Below, one piece after another: positions 10,945-22,500 of a DNA stretch of 64,000 nt. Position numbers and translations under genes: made by a program. Within the stretch, counting starts at the first letter, position 1. Each line of letters opens with the position of its first letter. The stretch comes from Apoderus coryli (lineage: Eukaryota; Arthropoda; Insecta; Coleoptera; Attelabidae). The notes below the pieces were generated by a model that saw nothing but the letters and a program-made list of their open reading frames with translations, searched no databases and had not been told where the DNA came from. The stretch is taken from contig OU452216.1 of NCBI GenBank assembly GCA_911728435.2, forward strand, positions 2,976,842-3,040,841, given 5' to 3'.

Positions 10945-11496
10945 CCTGTTAAATAAAAGTGAATTGTGGCGAGAAGTATTTTGTAAATAAATTTAATTTT
11001 TATGTACTTTAAACAAAAGTGTTTAAACAGAAGTTGTGTGTGGATGGACAGTAAAAGGAAAAAAAAACTGTAAATTATTGAAAAATGTACAAAAATGTTT
11101 AGTGTAATGTGTTAAGAGCCTAATTGTTATTTTTATATTATTTAGTAGATATAAAGGAGCTTCAGAACTATTGCATATTTGTTTTGGAACGATCATGTTT
11201 AAAATAAAACTCACATGGAACTTTTCTTTCTTTACTATTTTTATATGTGTGCAATTTCTTTCTCTATTCAAAGTTTTAACGTTTCTATTTATGTAAATAA
11301 TTAAAAAAAAAAATACCAACTGTATTCTATATTATCAATTCCATGTCGATGGTTTTTACTAAATTGCTTCGTTTCGAACCAGACGATTTTCCTTTGTGGC
11401 TCGGGTAGAGAATGATTTGAAATTTTAGTCTGTGACTAGGTTTGCAAACGGGTACGTATAAGGGGAATTTTAGTAATATATTGTACAATTTTCAGT
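10945..11496 (+). other. Probable 3' UTR and spacer
   Basis: AT-rich DNA following the TGA. It has AATAAA-like signals at 10952 and near 10986. Minus-strand open frames here are low-complexity and not credible. The segment runs into the satellite array. Confidence 0.5.
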
Positions 11497-14400
11497 TATA
11501 TACTCAATATACAACCAGGTACAACCACCTGACGGCCGGCTGTCCTTCATATATAAACATAGTTTATATATTTATTCAAATATTTAACGCAGTGGTAGTA
11601 ATAATAAAACAAGGGGAAGGTGTTCGAATATCGATCACTTCAGAGATAAAGTCTAACTTGATCGATATTATCCCCACCTATGGTCAGCTAATATCGATCA
11701 TCTAGGAGGTCTTCTGATGGACATACGTCGTTCTCTTTCATAGGGTCCTCATCATCTAGCTGTTTAGGTTTGAACATAATCTTTATATGTGATGCTGTTT
11801 TCTTCCTTATCCTCCAAAGATGCCTGCGCAACAGAATGGACGTTAGTTAGTAATATACTCAGTATACAACGAGGTACAACCACCTGACGGCCGGCTGTCC
11901 TTCATATATAAACATAGTTTATATATTTATTCAAATATCTAACGCAGTGGTAGTAATAATAAAACAAGGGGAAGGTGTTCGAATATCGATCACTTCAGAG
12001 ATAAAGTCTAACTTGATCGATATTATCCCCACCTATGGTCAGCTAATATCGATCATATAGGAGGTCTTCTGATGGGCATACGTCGTTCTCTTTCATAGGG
12101 TCCTCATCATCTAGCTGTTTAGGTTTGAACATACCCTTTATATGTGATGCTCTTTTCTTCCTTATCCTCCAAAGATGCCTGCGCAGCAGAATGGACGTTA
12201 GTTAGTAATATACTCAATATACAACGAGGTACAACCACCTGACGGCCGGCTGTCCTTCATCCTTCATATATAAACATAGTTTATATATTTATTCAAATAT
12301 CTAACGCAGTGGTAGTAATAATAAAACAAGGGGAAGGTGTTCGAATATCGATCACTTCAGAGATAAAGTCTAACTTGATCGATATTATCCCCACCTATGG
12401 TCAGCTAATATCGATCATATAGGAGGTCTTCTGATGGGCATACGTCGTTCTCTTTCATAGGCTCCTCATCATGTAGCTGTTTAGGTTTGAACATACTCTT
12501 TATATGTGATGCTCTTTTCTTCCTTATCCTCCAAAGATGCCTGCGCAACAGAATGGACGTTAGTTAGTAATATACTCAATATACAACGAGGTACAACCAC
12601 CTGACGGCCGGCTGTCCTTCATATATAAACATAGTTTATATATTTATTCAAATATTTAACGCAGTGGTAGTAATAATAAAACAAGGGGAAGGTGTTCGAA
12701 TATCGATCACTTCAGAGATAAAGTCTAACTTGATCGATATTATCCCCACCTATGGTCAGCTAATATCGATCATCTAGGAGGTCTTCTGATGGACATACGT
12801 CGTTCTCTTTCATAGGGTCCTCATCATCTAGCTGTTTAGGTTTGAACATAATCTTTATATGTGATGCTGTTTTCTTCCTTATCCTCCAAAGATGCCTGCG
12901 CAACAGAATGGACGTTAGTTAGTAATATACTCAGTATACAACGAGGTACAACCACCTGACGGCCGGCTGTCCTTCATATATAAACATAGTTTATATATTT
13001 ATTCAAATATCTAACGCAGTGGTAGTAATAATAAAACAAGGGGAAGGTGTTCGAATATCGATCACTTCAGAGATAAAGTCTAACTTGATCGATATTATCC
13101 CCACCTATGGTCAGCTAATATCGATCATATAGGAGGTCTTCTGATGGGCATACGTCGTTCTCTTTCATAGGGTCCTCATCATCTAGCTGTTTAGGTTTGA
13201 ACATACCCTTTATATGTGATGCTCTTTTCTTCCTTATCCTCCAAAGATGCCTGCGCAGCAGAATGGACGTTAGTTAGTAATATACTCAATATACAACGAG
13301 GTACAACCACCTGACGGCCGGCTGTCCTTCATCCTTCATATATAAACATAGTTTATATATTTATTCAAATATCTAACGCAGTGGTAGTAATAATAAAACA
13401 AGGGGAAGGTGTTCGAATATCGATCACTTCAGAGATAAAGTCTAACTTGATCGATATTATCCCCACCTATGGTCAGCTAATATCGATCATATAGGAGGTC
13501 TTCTGATGGGCATACGTCGTTCTCTTTCATAGGCTCCTCATCATGTAGCTGTTTAGGTTTGAACATACTCTTTATATGTGATGCTCTTTTCTTCCTTATC
13601 CTCCAAAGATGCCTGCGCAACAGAATGGACGTTAGTTAGTAATATACTCAATATACAACGAGGTACAACCACCTGACGGCCGGCTGTCCTTGGTATATAA
13701 ACATAGTTTATATATTTATTCAAATATTTAACGCAGTGGTAGTAATAATAAAACAAGGGGAAGGTGTTCGAATATCGATCACTTCAGAGATAAAGTCTAA
13801 CTTGATCGATATTATCGCCACCTATGGTCAGCTAATATCGATCATATAGGAGGTCTTCTGATGGGCATACGTCGTTCTCTTTCATAGGCTCCTCATCATG
13901 TAGCTGTTTAGGTTTGAACATACTCTTTATATGTGATGCTCTTTTCTTCCTTATCCTCCAAAGATGCCTGCGCAACAGAATGGACGTTAGTTAGTAATAT
14001 ACTCAATATACAACGAGGTACAACCACCTGACGGCCGGCTGTCCTTGGTATATAAACATAGTTTATATATTTATTCAAATATTTAACGCAGTGGTAGTAA
14101 TAATAAAACAAGGGGAAGGTGTTCGAATATCGATCACTTCAGAGATAAAGTCTAACTTGATCGATATTATCGCCACCTATGGTCAGCTAATATCGATCAT
14201 ATAGGAGGTCTTCTGATGGGCATACGTCGTTCTCTTTCATAGGCTCCTCATCATGTAGCTGTTTAGGTTTGAACATACTCTTTATATGTGATGCTCTTTT
14301 CTTCCTTATCCTCCAAAGATGCCTGCGCAACAGAATGGACGTTAGTTAGTAATATACTCAATATACAACGAGGTACAACCACCTGACGGCCGGCTGTCCT

Positions 14401-15056
14401 TCATATATAAACATAGTTTATATATTTATTCAAATATTTAACGCAGTGGTAGTAATAATCAAACAAGGGGAAGGTGTTCGAATATCGATCACTTCAGAGA
14501 TAAAGTCTAACTTGATCGATATTATCGCCACCTATGGTCAGCTAATATCGATCATATAGGAGGTCTTCTGATGGGCATACGTCGTTCTCTTTCATAGGCT
14601 CCTCATCATGTAGCTGTTTAGGTTTGAACATACTCTTTATATGTGATGCTCTTTTCTTCCTTATCCTCCAAAGATGCCTGCGCAACAGAATGGACGTTAG
14701 TTAGTAATATACTCAGTATACAACGAGGTACAACCACCTGACGGCCGGCTGTCCTTCATATATAAACATAGTTTATATATTTATTCAAATATTTAACGCA
14801 GTGGTAGTAATAATAAAACAAGGGGAAGGTGTTCGAATATCGATCACTTCAGAGATAAAGTCTAACTTGATCGATATTATCCCCACCTATGGTCAGCTAA
14901 TATCGATCATATAGGAGGTCTTCTGATGGGCATACGTCGTTCTCTTTCATAGGCTCCTCATCATGTAGCTGTTTAGATTTGAACATACCCTTTATATGTG
15001 ATGCTCTTTTCTTCCTTATCCTCCAAAGATGCCTGCGCAACAGAATGGACGTTAGT
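11497..15056. repeat. 355-bp satellite array, 10 units (copy 1)
   Basis: The core GACGGCCGGCTGTC recurs at 11531, 11886, 12241, 12603, 12958, 13313, 13675, 14030, 14385 and 14740. Spacing is 355 bp, or 362 where a CATCCTT-type 7-bp insertion is present. Each unit also holds AATATCGATCA, its inverted partner TGATCGATATT 21 bases later, and a third AATATCGATCA. Units 1-3 and 4-6 share the same variants in the same order, so a three-unit block has been duplicated. The last unit breaks off at GACGTTAGT, where unrelated sequence begins. Confidence 0.95.
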
Positions 15057-15317
15057 ATCCGAGGCTTGTAGCTTCCTTCTCTTAGGGTGGTTTTTCGAAG
15101 GATGTGTTTTTAATTGAACGGTATTGTCATCACCAGTGGGGTTATCGTCGAAGACTTCTGTTATTGTTGATGACGAACGATCATTGGAATTTGTTCTTCC
15201 TTGACGTTTCTTTCTCGTCGACTGAGCACGTGGCTCCTTGTTACAGGCTTCCAGTGGCGGTGGAACTTGACGCATATTTAATTCATCGTGGATTCTGCTT
15301 GGTGCACGATGATGCAT
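14973..15317 (-). CDS. Small ORF of unknown origin running into the satellite
   Basis: This is a 114-codon open frame: MHHRAPSRIHDELNMRQVPP at the start, a basic middle (STRKKRQGRTNSNDRSSS, KNHPKRRKLQ) and a tail NVHSVAQASLEDKEEKS that is encoded by the last satellite unit. The same tail can be read in every satellite unit, so the satellite may have grown from the 3' end of this sequence. The frame is open a few codons upstream of the ATG to an in-frame TAG. I do not recognise the protein. It may be a captured or decayed gene piece; expression is unproven. Confidence 0.3.
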   Translation of the reverse strand: MHHRAPSRIHDELNMRQVPPPLEACNKEPRAQSTRKKRQGRTNSNDRSSSTITEVFDDNPTGDDNTVQLKTHPSKNHPKRRKLQASDTNVHSVAQASLEDKEEKSITYKGYVQI

Positions 15318-15490
15318 GATGGGTCTGGATCTCTACTAGTTCGGGGCTGCATTTTTCCGTTTCCTGTACAAGTAGCACTACGTGGAGAAATACTATCTAC
15401 TTTATTCTAAAATTATAAATAAAAAAGTAAATATAATAATTATAACATCCTACACTAACCCAACTACCTAACTGCTTAAATAAAAAAATT
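15318..15490. other. Short AT-rich spacer
   Basis: Nothing is recognised between the unknown ORF and the tRNA-like sequence. Confidence 0.5.
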
Positions 15491-15554
15491 GCAAGAGCAA
15501 GGATCGAACCCACAACCGTCCGATTACAAGCGCACACGGTACCCGCTAGTCTAC
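15491..15554 (-). tRNA. tRNA-Thr(UGU)-like pseudogene or SINE head
   Basis: The minus strand has an A-box-like GACTAGCGGGTACCG, an anticodon-loop-like CTTGTAA (anticodon TGT) and a perfect B box GGTTCGATCC. Shortly after comes a T run (TTTTTTTATTT), a pol III terminator. Complementary acceptor-stem ends are not visible, so it is more likely a tRNA-derived SINE head or pseudogene than a working tRNA. Confidence 0.5.
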
Positions 15555-17572
15555 ATTCTGTACACATCTCCAATGCGAATTACCACGGGCACGAACGTCG
15601 GAATATAATTGCCAGATAGGCAATTATAGTTTTAAGGACATCTCCGATGTTTTTTCATGCTTTTCAGAAAAAATGTAATTTAAAAATATGTGAAATACGT
15701 CCATTATTACTAAAAATACATTTTTTGTTTTAAATGTTAAGTATTTACAGAATAATTGAACTTTCTATTATATTTTTTATCTTTATGATTAGGAAACTGA
15801 GTACAGAATGAAAAAGTATTGAAAAACATGTTCTTTCTTCAATTGATATAACTCTAACCTGTCCCCATCGTGAGGCTGTCACAAATGACTTGGGGAAATG
15901 GTTTCATTCTTTACCCGGGTCGAGCCCAAAACTCCCAAAGTTTCAAACTAAACATTATATCAAGCGAGTTGTACTAATTTGTAGAAAATATTAGTATTTA
16001 CTTATATTTTTATTTCATAATAGTTATTAATGTGTGAAATTGAAGCAATCCAATAGAGACCAAAAAGATTTATTTGTTTAATGTGATACAGAGCACACAC
16101 ATACGTTTTATCAGTATTATCTAACTAAAGATGATCCCGTTTCATGTTACGAAAAAGAAGAGTGTGAGGTATATCGAATCTCTTGTTGACTGACTATTTT
16201 CTTTTCTTTCAAAACAATAATATTGTCGAAAACTCGTCATTTTTATGTGCTTAGCATATCCAAGTTTTACATGAATAATTACCATTTAAAAATTGTACAA
16301 TGTTTAAAAATATCATAAAATAAAAATGCATTTAATGTGTGGCTATTTTTATTTTTGCGTTTATTTTTATGGGACACCTTTATAGGTTGAATTTGAAGAA
16401 TTAAATTCACAACACGGCATTTTTAGGTTATGCTCACATTATTACTTAACCATGAAATCAAATTCCTTCTTGCCTACGTTTTTTTATCGTTTTTACACGA
16501 TTTTTCAACACATGCCATTGTTTATAAAACACTAAAACTAAATAAATTAATTTTTATTAACAAAGAAAACATTTTGCAGCGGCCTCTTATTGGCCTGAAT
16601 TTAAAATTCCCGCTGTAATAGACGAATCGTAGTTTAACACCAGATTTGTTTTCCCACAGTTGGCACAATGAGAGAGGAACATGGCGGCGCTTGTTTCATT
16701 CTTCGAAAATCGAGAGTGGGGAGAATGAGCGTCAACATGGCCGAATTTTCTAATCACGGGGGCCGCCATCTTCTAGCTTAGGCGTACAGGGTATAGTCAT
16801 AAAATGTAGGTTAATAATTGCAAAAACAACTGATAGCAGTAATTGTTGCAATTATTTACAGGACAGAAGTATTAGAGAAAACTAATGTTGTTTCAGGTAA
16901 CATTTAATATTGGAAATATGCGATATTCATCATTCTTTACTACATTAATTACTTATTGAGTCAACGTAGTAAAATAGGTACTTATTTGTTTCATCTATTG
17001 TGGTAGGTTCGTTCAACAAACTACATCAACATCTTCTTATCCACTTCGATCTACGTTGTGTTCGTTACGTTCTCACCCTTTTCAATACTACTTACCCAGA
17101 ATACACACGACATAGGCAAAGTTAGGGAAATTAGACGGGCGTGTAATGAAAGAAAACACGAAATTTGTTATTACAAAGAATATTTTGTTAATTTATTTAT
17201 AATAAGTAATAAGAAAGTTAGCCTGGATTCATGAGGGGAAAACGCTCGATAGAGAAACCCTCCTCAATTCCAGAATACCTCCATATTAATGGCACAGTAT
17301 AATAAATAATACAGTATTCTGACTCTCCGCTTGCGAGGCGTCCTGCACATCTCGTCGCGCATGCCGCCATTATGGGTTAAAACATCACTATAATCGCATA
17401 GACGTAGATAGATACCGTTCACTTCTGTGTTCAATATATAGTTGATTGTCGGCGTGTACGAAATAAATAAATATTATGTTTGTAATCTAATTCTGTGTTT
17501 TGTGTTTTTGGTATAGTGTTCGTGAGAATTAAAAGGATTTTATTTTTATTAACGTGTCTTGTGATTAATACA
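15555..17572. other. Non-coding DNA, with a GC-richer island at 16621-16790
   Basis: Mostly AT-rich with no gene. The island at 16621-16790 has AACATGGCGGC and, about 85 bp on, GCCGCCATC in inverted orientation. This is the kind of ATGGCGGC pair found in housekeeping promoters or YY1/Pho-like sites, but no transcript can be assigned. Another GCCGCCATT lies at about 17360, upstream of the THAP exon. The 170-bp stretch at about 16434-16603 is single here and tandemly doubled in copy 2. Confidence 0.45.
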
Positions 17573-17673
17573 ATGAACAATCAGGGAGGACATGTGTGTG
17601 CTTCAAAATGTTGTCCCAATAAGCGGTACACTTGCTCTAAACATTTTGTTCGCTTCCCCAAAGATCCTGTTAG
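17573..17673 (+). CDS. Orphan first exon with half a THAP zinc finger
   Basis: The ATG at 17573 opens MNNQGGHVCASKCCPNKRYT and then CSKHFVRFPKDPV, ended by the strong donor GTGAGT after 17673. Cys-x3-Cys near the N-terminus and a FVRFPKDP block are the first half of a THAP DNA-binding domain. The zinc-binding C-x2-H part and the rest would be on later exons, which I do not find before ArgRS. THAP domains occur in host regulators and at the N-terminus of P-element-type transposases, so this is either the 5' end of an unplaced gene or a transposon relic. Copy 2 is at 44930-45030. Confidence 0.6.
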
Positions 17674-17889
17674 GTGAGTAATAAGTAAAAATAAAGATGA
17701 ATACTAGATAATTTTACGTTTATAACTATTTGTATAACCGTAAAATTTATATTACGAAATGACAGTATCTAATATGGTTTTAAACTAAATGCAAGTGAAA
17801 CATAAACACAAGTTGTCGCCTGGCGAGATAGCATGATAACGCAATCAGCTAGGGGTTATATTATTGACAAAATATATATATATATGGCC

Positions 17890-18288
17890 CTTGTTTGACT
17901 AAAATTGCTGAGAACAGGATTAAGTTGATGCAGAATTTAGGCACCCGGCTTGTATGTGGAATTCGTAGGGGTGAAAGAGGCTAGCGATAAGATTAAGAAA
18001 ATCGGCTGGTTAAGAATGAAACAACGTCGGATTTTCATTAACTAATTTTGATTAATAAAATCATCAGATGGAAAAAGGCGGAATAGTTATATACAAGATT
18101 GAGGTTCCGGGGATATGTGTATGATGTGAATATTCCTCATAAAACTGTCATTACGCCACCGCTACACTCAACATCAAACTTTGAGCGGTCATTTTCCTAT
18201 ACGGTTTCCAAATATTACAACTCTCTACCGGAGAATACAAAAAGTTTACAGGGGTTTTCTCGTTTAAGAGCGCTGTCTGACACGTAAT
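17890..18288 (+). pseudogene. C-terminal fragment of a LINE ORF2
   Basis: Frames read LMQNLGTRLVCGIRRGE, then INKIIRWKKAEYLYKRL-like sequence, then NFERSFSYTVSKYYNSLPEN, ending near 18285. The order GTRLVCG / YLYKRL / RSFSY..YNSLP is characteristic of the region after the reverse transcriptase in Jockey/CR1-like insect LINEs. Stops and frame changes show it is dead. The copy 2 counterpart is 45240-45627. Confidence 0.7.
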
Positions 18289-19233
18289 AGAACAAATTAA
18301 TTTGTAAACATAAGCTACCTACTTAATTTGGCCAAAATAAAAGTTAAATTTAGGTTAAGTTAAGTTCAACTTTTGTAAAAGTGTCTTTTTTTACTAATAA
18401 AATCTTTATTATTGTTGTGTTTATTATTATTATTAATAAAAATCACCCAATCATGTCAACATTTAACTGATAACACCACTCAAGGCTGTTTTCAATCACT
18501 ATGACACACCACAAATATTTCTGAAATTGACATCGATATTATTATGTACTTAAATATTTTTACAAAAATAAAAATACAGTATTGTGGTTAGAAACCAAAA
18601 ACTATAATTATTCTTAGTCAGGACCTGACTTGTAACCGAAAATGGCGGCATCTTACGTCACAGTTTAGTTCAAAGTGCCAACGTGGACTCGGAATGCTGT
18701 ACTTATTAATGCTGTGTTAATGGTGTTAATATAAACAAAAATTGTGTATGGCCCGATTGTTTTTTTTTCTATTTATTTCGAACAATAAATATGGAATGTG
18801 TCGTATGGTTGCGTAGATATAAGTTTACGTCAAAAAATCAAAACACTAAGTTTTGACGTTTGTGACTAGAAAATGGCGTCGGAAAAGCGGATGCGCATTC
18901 GTCGAAGTTCATTCTCCCTCTCTATTTTTGTGCAAGGCCCGTATACCATTACAGTGATTAATTGAAATAGAACCAGAGCATCACAAATAACAAGTACTTA
19001 CTCTCGTTATTGGAATTCTACGATTCAATTTTTTGTTTTCTGATATGTCACATCACTTCTTCTCATCTGGTGGGCTCTTCTTGAAATCCAGAGAGTAGAA
19101 CGTATGATAGATCAAAGCGAGGTAGAGCATACTAAATTTATAAAGACAATGGTTTCGACTAAACAATTTTCAAGAATAAACCCTCTGAATCGAGGTGAAA
19201 CAGAATGTACGACTTTTACAAATCTTATGGCAC
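18289..19233. other. ArgRS upstream DNA, no gene recognised
   Basis: AT-rich with two GC-richer patches: AAAATGGCGGCATC near 18640 and AAAATGGCGTCGG near 18872 followed by a GATGCGCATTC motif. These are promoter-like in flavour but cannot be tied to a transcript start. Confidence 0.35.
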
Positions 19234-19313
19234 GACGGCGACAGCGACGGGTGGAGGTATAAATGCATTGACCTTACCTCCACAGCATTTATACCTTCAG
19301 CTGTCGCCGTTGT
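19234..19313. repeat. Imperfect inverted repeat upstream of ArgRS
   Basis: The left arm (GACGGCGACAGC then GGTATAAATGC) and right arm (GCATTTATACC then GCTGTCGCCGTT) pair around a ~20-bp centre. Each arm contains TATAAAT. It lies about 190 bp before the ArgRS start codon. It could be a small MITE or part of the promoter; copy 2 (46637-46710) keeps the inner stem but has lost part of the left outer arm. Confidence 0.55.
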
Positions 19314-19505
19314 TAATTTTAAAATGATCGATAAAATTTGAGAACCACTAAATTTGCAATTCTAACATTCTAACCTTACTTTTTATGATCAAATAGCCTT
19401 GGTAACAAGAAGTGCTAACCTCACTTTCACTTTAATAATTTTATTTTATGGTTTTATGAAGTTGATGTTATATTAAATAATTTTTAGTTAATTTATGTTT
19501 AAAAT

Positions 19506-19547
19506 ATGGCAGATTTGAATACTTTTATAGAACAAACCGCAAAAGCT
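19506..19547 (+). CDS. ArgRS: ArgRS copy 1 exon 1
   Basis: Encodes [14 protein letters not shown], then donor GTGAGA. ATG follows AAAAT. Residue 9 is Glu here and Gln in copy 2. Confidence 0.85.
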
Positions 19548-22500
19548 GTGAGAGTATTTGTAATAAAATAATATGAATTAAACTGAAATTTATTCTTTTG
19601 CAAATTTAAGGAAGAAGAGATTAAACAGCTGCAAAGGAATCTAACCGACTTAAACCTGAGTATTAAGAATAAAACGCCAATACCAAATAGTGATCCTACT
19701 GTTAGTAAATTATTACTAGAAAATACGAAGTTAAAACATCGTTTAGCTATTCTAAATAGGGTATGTTTGCTACTTAAGTACCTACTATTTAAATGTATGA
19801 TTATATTACCTTATTTCCAGGCCATTGATGAGTTAAAACCTTCAAAATCTAGTGCTGCAAAAGCCTTTATCCAAGAGAATATCATGTATGGAATAAATAC
19901 TATATTAACTGATCTATTTTCTGAAGCGGTAGCTAAAGCATGTCCTGATTTAACTGATCCTCCCATTGATATTGCGTTGTCAGGAGACAAACCCAAATTT
20001 GGCGATTATCAATGTAACTCTGCATTGCCTATAGCCAACATGTACAAGCAGTTAGGTACCTAGGTAATATAACATTCATCCCTAAGTGTATATAAAATAT
20101 ATTTTTTCAGGAAAGAAAGTTATACCGCGCGATATTGCACAAAAAATCGTGGCCAGTATTCCTCAACATGACGTTATCGATAAATTAGAGATAGCAGGTC
20201 CAGGCTTTATAAACATTTTCCTTAGCAAAAAGTACGGCCTTAAAACACTGAAAACATGGTTTGAAAATGGAGTTCAACCACCCATGATATCGAACAAGAA
20301 ACTTAGGATTTTGGTCGATTTTTCATCGCCGAACATTGCTAAAGAAATGCATGTCGGCCATTTACGTTCAACAATTATTGGTGAAAGTATCTGTAGACTT
20401 TTTGAATACATTGGGTATGATGTATTGCGTATTAACCATCTTGGTGACTGGGGTACGCAGTTCGGTATGTTAGTGGCACATTTACATGAGAAGTATCCCG
20501 ATTTTGGAGCGAAATCTCCACCAATCAATGACCTTCAAGCTTTCTACAAAGAATCAAAAACTAGATTTGACAACGATGAAGAGTTTAAGAAGAAGGCGTA
20601 TGCCAGCGTCGTGAAGTTACAGTCTTTTGAACCGGATCATATTAAGGCCTGGCAGTTGATTTGCGACGTCTCCAGAAGAGGTAACTGTATTTCCATCCCC
20701 AGTTTTTTTTTCAATAAAACAATTATTATTATTAATACATTATGTAACAACCAATTCATTAATAAAGATGTCGCCACATACATCTTCTTGCCATTCGGTA
20801 TCTCGTCCTTGTATAAGCTCTTGGTAAATGTTGGAAATTTGGGTCACACTGCCTGCCGATCACCACTGATGAGTTCGAAACGGCCCGTCTGGTGAAAGCT
20901 TGGTAGTGTGGTGAAACAAATTTCCAACAAAACTTGAAGTCTTGTTACATTATGTAACAAGCAACTCATTAATAAACAAGTATTTGTTGAATTTCCTTTC
21001 AGAGTTTCAAAAAATCTACGATCGCCTTGACATTAAACTGATAGAGCGTGGAGAATCCTTCTACCACAGTCGGATGATAACAATTGTTAAGGAATTGGGG
21101 GATCGCGGCTTTCTTGAAGAGGACAATGGTAGAAAAGTAATGTGGGCTGAAGGTTCTTCAATACCATTAACAGTTGTTAAATCAGATGGTGGTTATACTT
21201 ATGACACATCGGATATGGCAACAATTAAGCATCGTCTGGAAGAGGATAAGAGCGATTGGCTGATATATGTAGTTGATTCTGGTCAATCGTTACATTTTGA
21301 GACGTTATTTGCTTGCGCCAAGCGAGCTGAAATTCTAAAGCCGCACCATCGTGTTGATTTTGTTGGATTTGGTGTGGTATTAGGTGAAGATAAGAAGAAA
21401 TTTAAAACGCGATCAGGTAAGTGGCAAGAAAGACATAGAGCATGGGGTGGGAAGAATTCTCTCTATAGTTTTCACCGTTTTGCAACCTCAGTTTCAATAT
21501 CCATGTAATTACTAAGATGAATACTAAACCATATAAACAAGGGGTTCTAATCCCATCAAGATGTACATTAGAATTGTCAAAATAGAGTCTATTTGCACCT
21601 GATCATTAGAGATTGACACTCAGCTTTTGTTGTTATTGATGTTCATCAATTTTTGTTGTTCTTCATGGGTCGACTATTTATGGCTTCGCAAGTAAATCCT
21701 TATTGACAAAAATCTCAACAAAGGCATTGCTGGTTGGGCCTATACCCAGCTAGCAACGCACGTGATTTTGACGTGAAATATACGTCTCTAATTACGTCAA
21801 AATGACCAACATTTCGACGTAATAATGACAATATGTCACAGCTAATTGACGTCGAATAAGGACGTAACAACACGTCGAGTGTTAACGTCAAAAATACGTC
21901 AATATGCGTCCAATGTTAAACCAGTAAATGTTAACTCCTTTTTATAATTTTTAAGTCGATTGCGACACGTTAAAATGACGTCATTGCATAGACCGATTTT
22001 TGACTAGTGCATGTCACCAATGTTCAACGTCATTATGACGTGTCATGATGTCGAAATTATGACATGCGACGAATATCACCACGTATCTACGTCGTTTCGA
22101 CGTGTTTTCACATCAACTTGCTAGCTGGGTAGATCCCCGACTAAGTCTTAGGTACAAATTTTGGGCTACTAAACAGTTGCTAAATGAAAATATCCTTAAG
22201 AAAATCGCAAACTTAACTACTGAAATATTGCCTAATACACACACCGGCAAATTTAAAGGAACGAAGATAAATTGTATGAAATTATAGTATATTAAGTATT
22301 GAGAACAGTAAGTGTAGTTTACCGATCGACGACAATGTTGGAGGAGATCGGTAAACTACTTACTGTTTGAGATGCTTATACTATTTTTTGTACGTGTAAT
22401 AAACTAAACCCTTTTAACAAGGCTTTATTTAACTAGAATGCAGCATAACGTATGACATTTAACTACCAATATGACATTATATGAATGACAACAACTAAAT

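Noticed and set aside
11023..11319. 98-codon minus-strand frame after the host-gene last exon
   Set aside because: Low-complexity A/T coding, lies in the probable 3' UTR, and is N-terminally different in copy 2 because of indels.
13553..13756. 67-codon frames repeated in the satellite (13553, 13908, 39022, 40797)
   Set aside because: They are a by-product of the repeat sequence, and variants in neighbouring units break them.
11497..15056. Regular repeats that could be mistaken for a CRISPR array
   Set aside because: Units are 355 bp, contiguous and lack unique spacers; the genome is eukaryotic.
20274..20528. Minus-strand frames opposite ArgRS exon 4 (also 47712-47966)
   Set aside because: Antisense shadow of a conserved coding exon.
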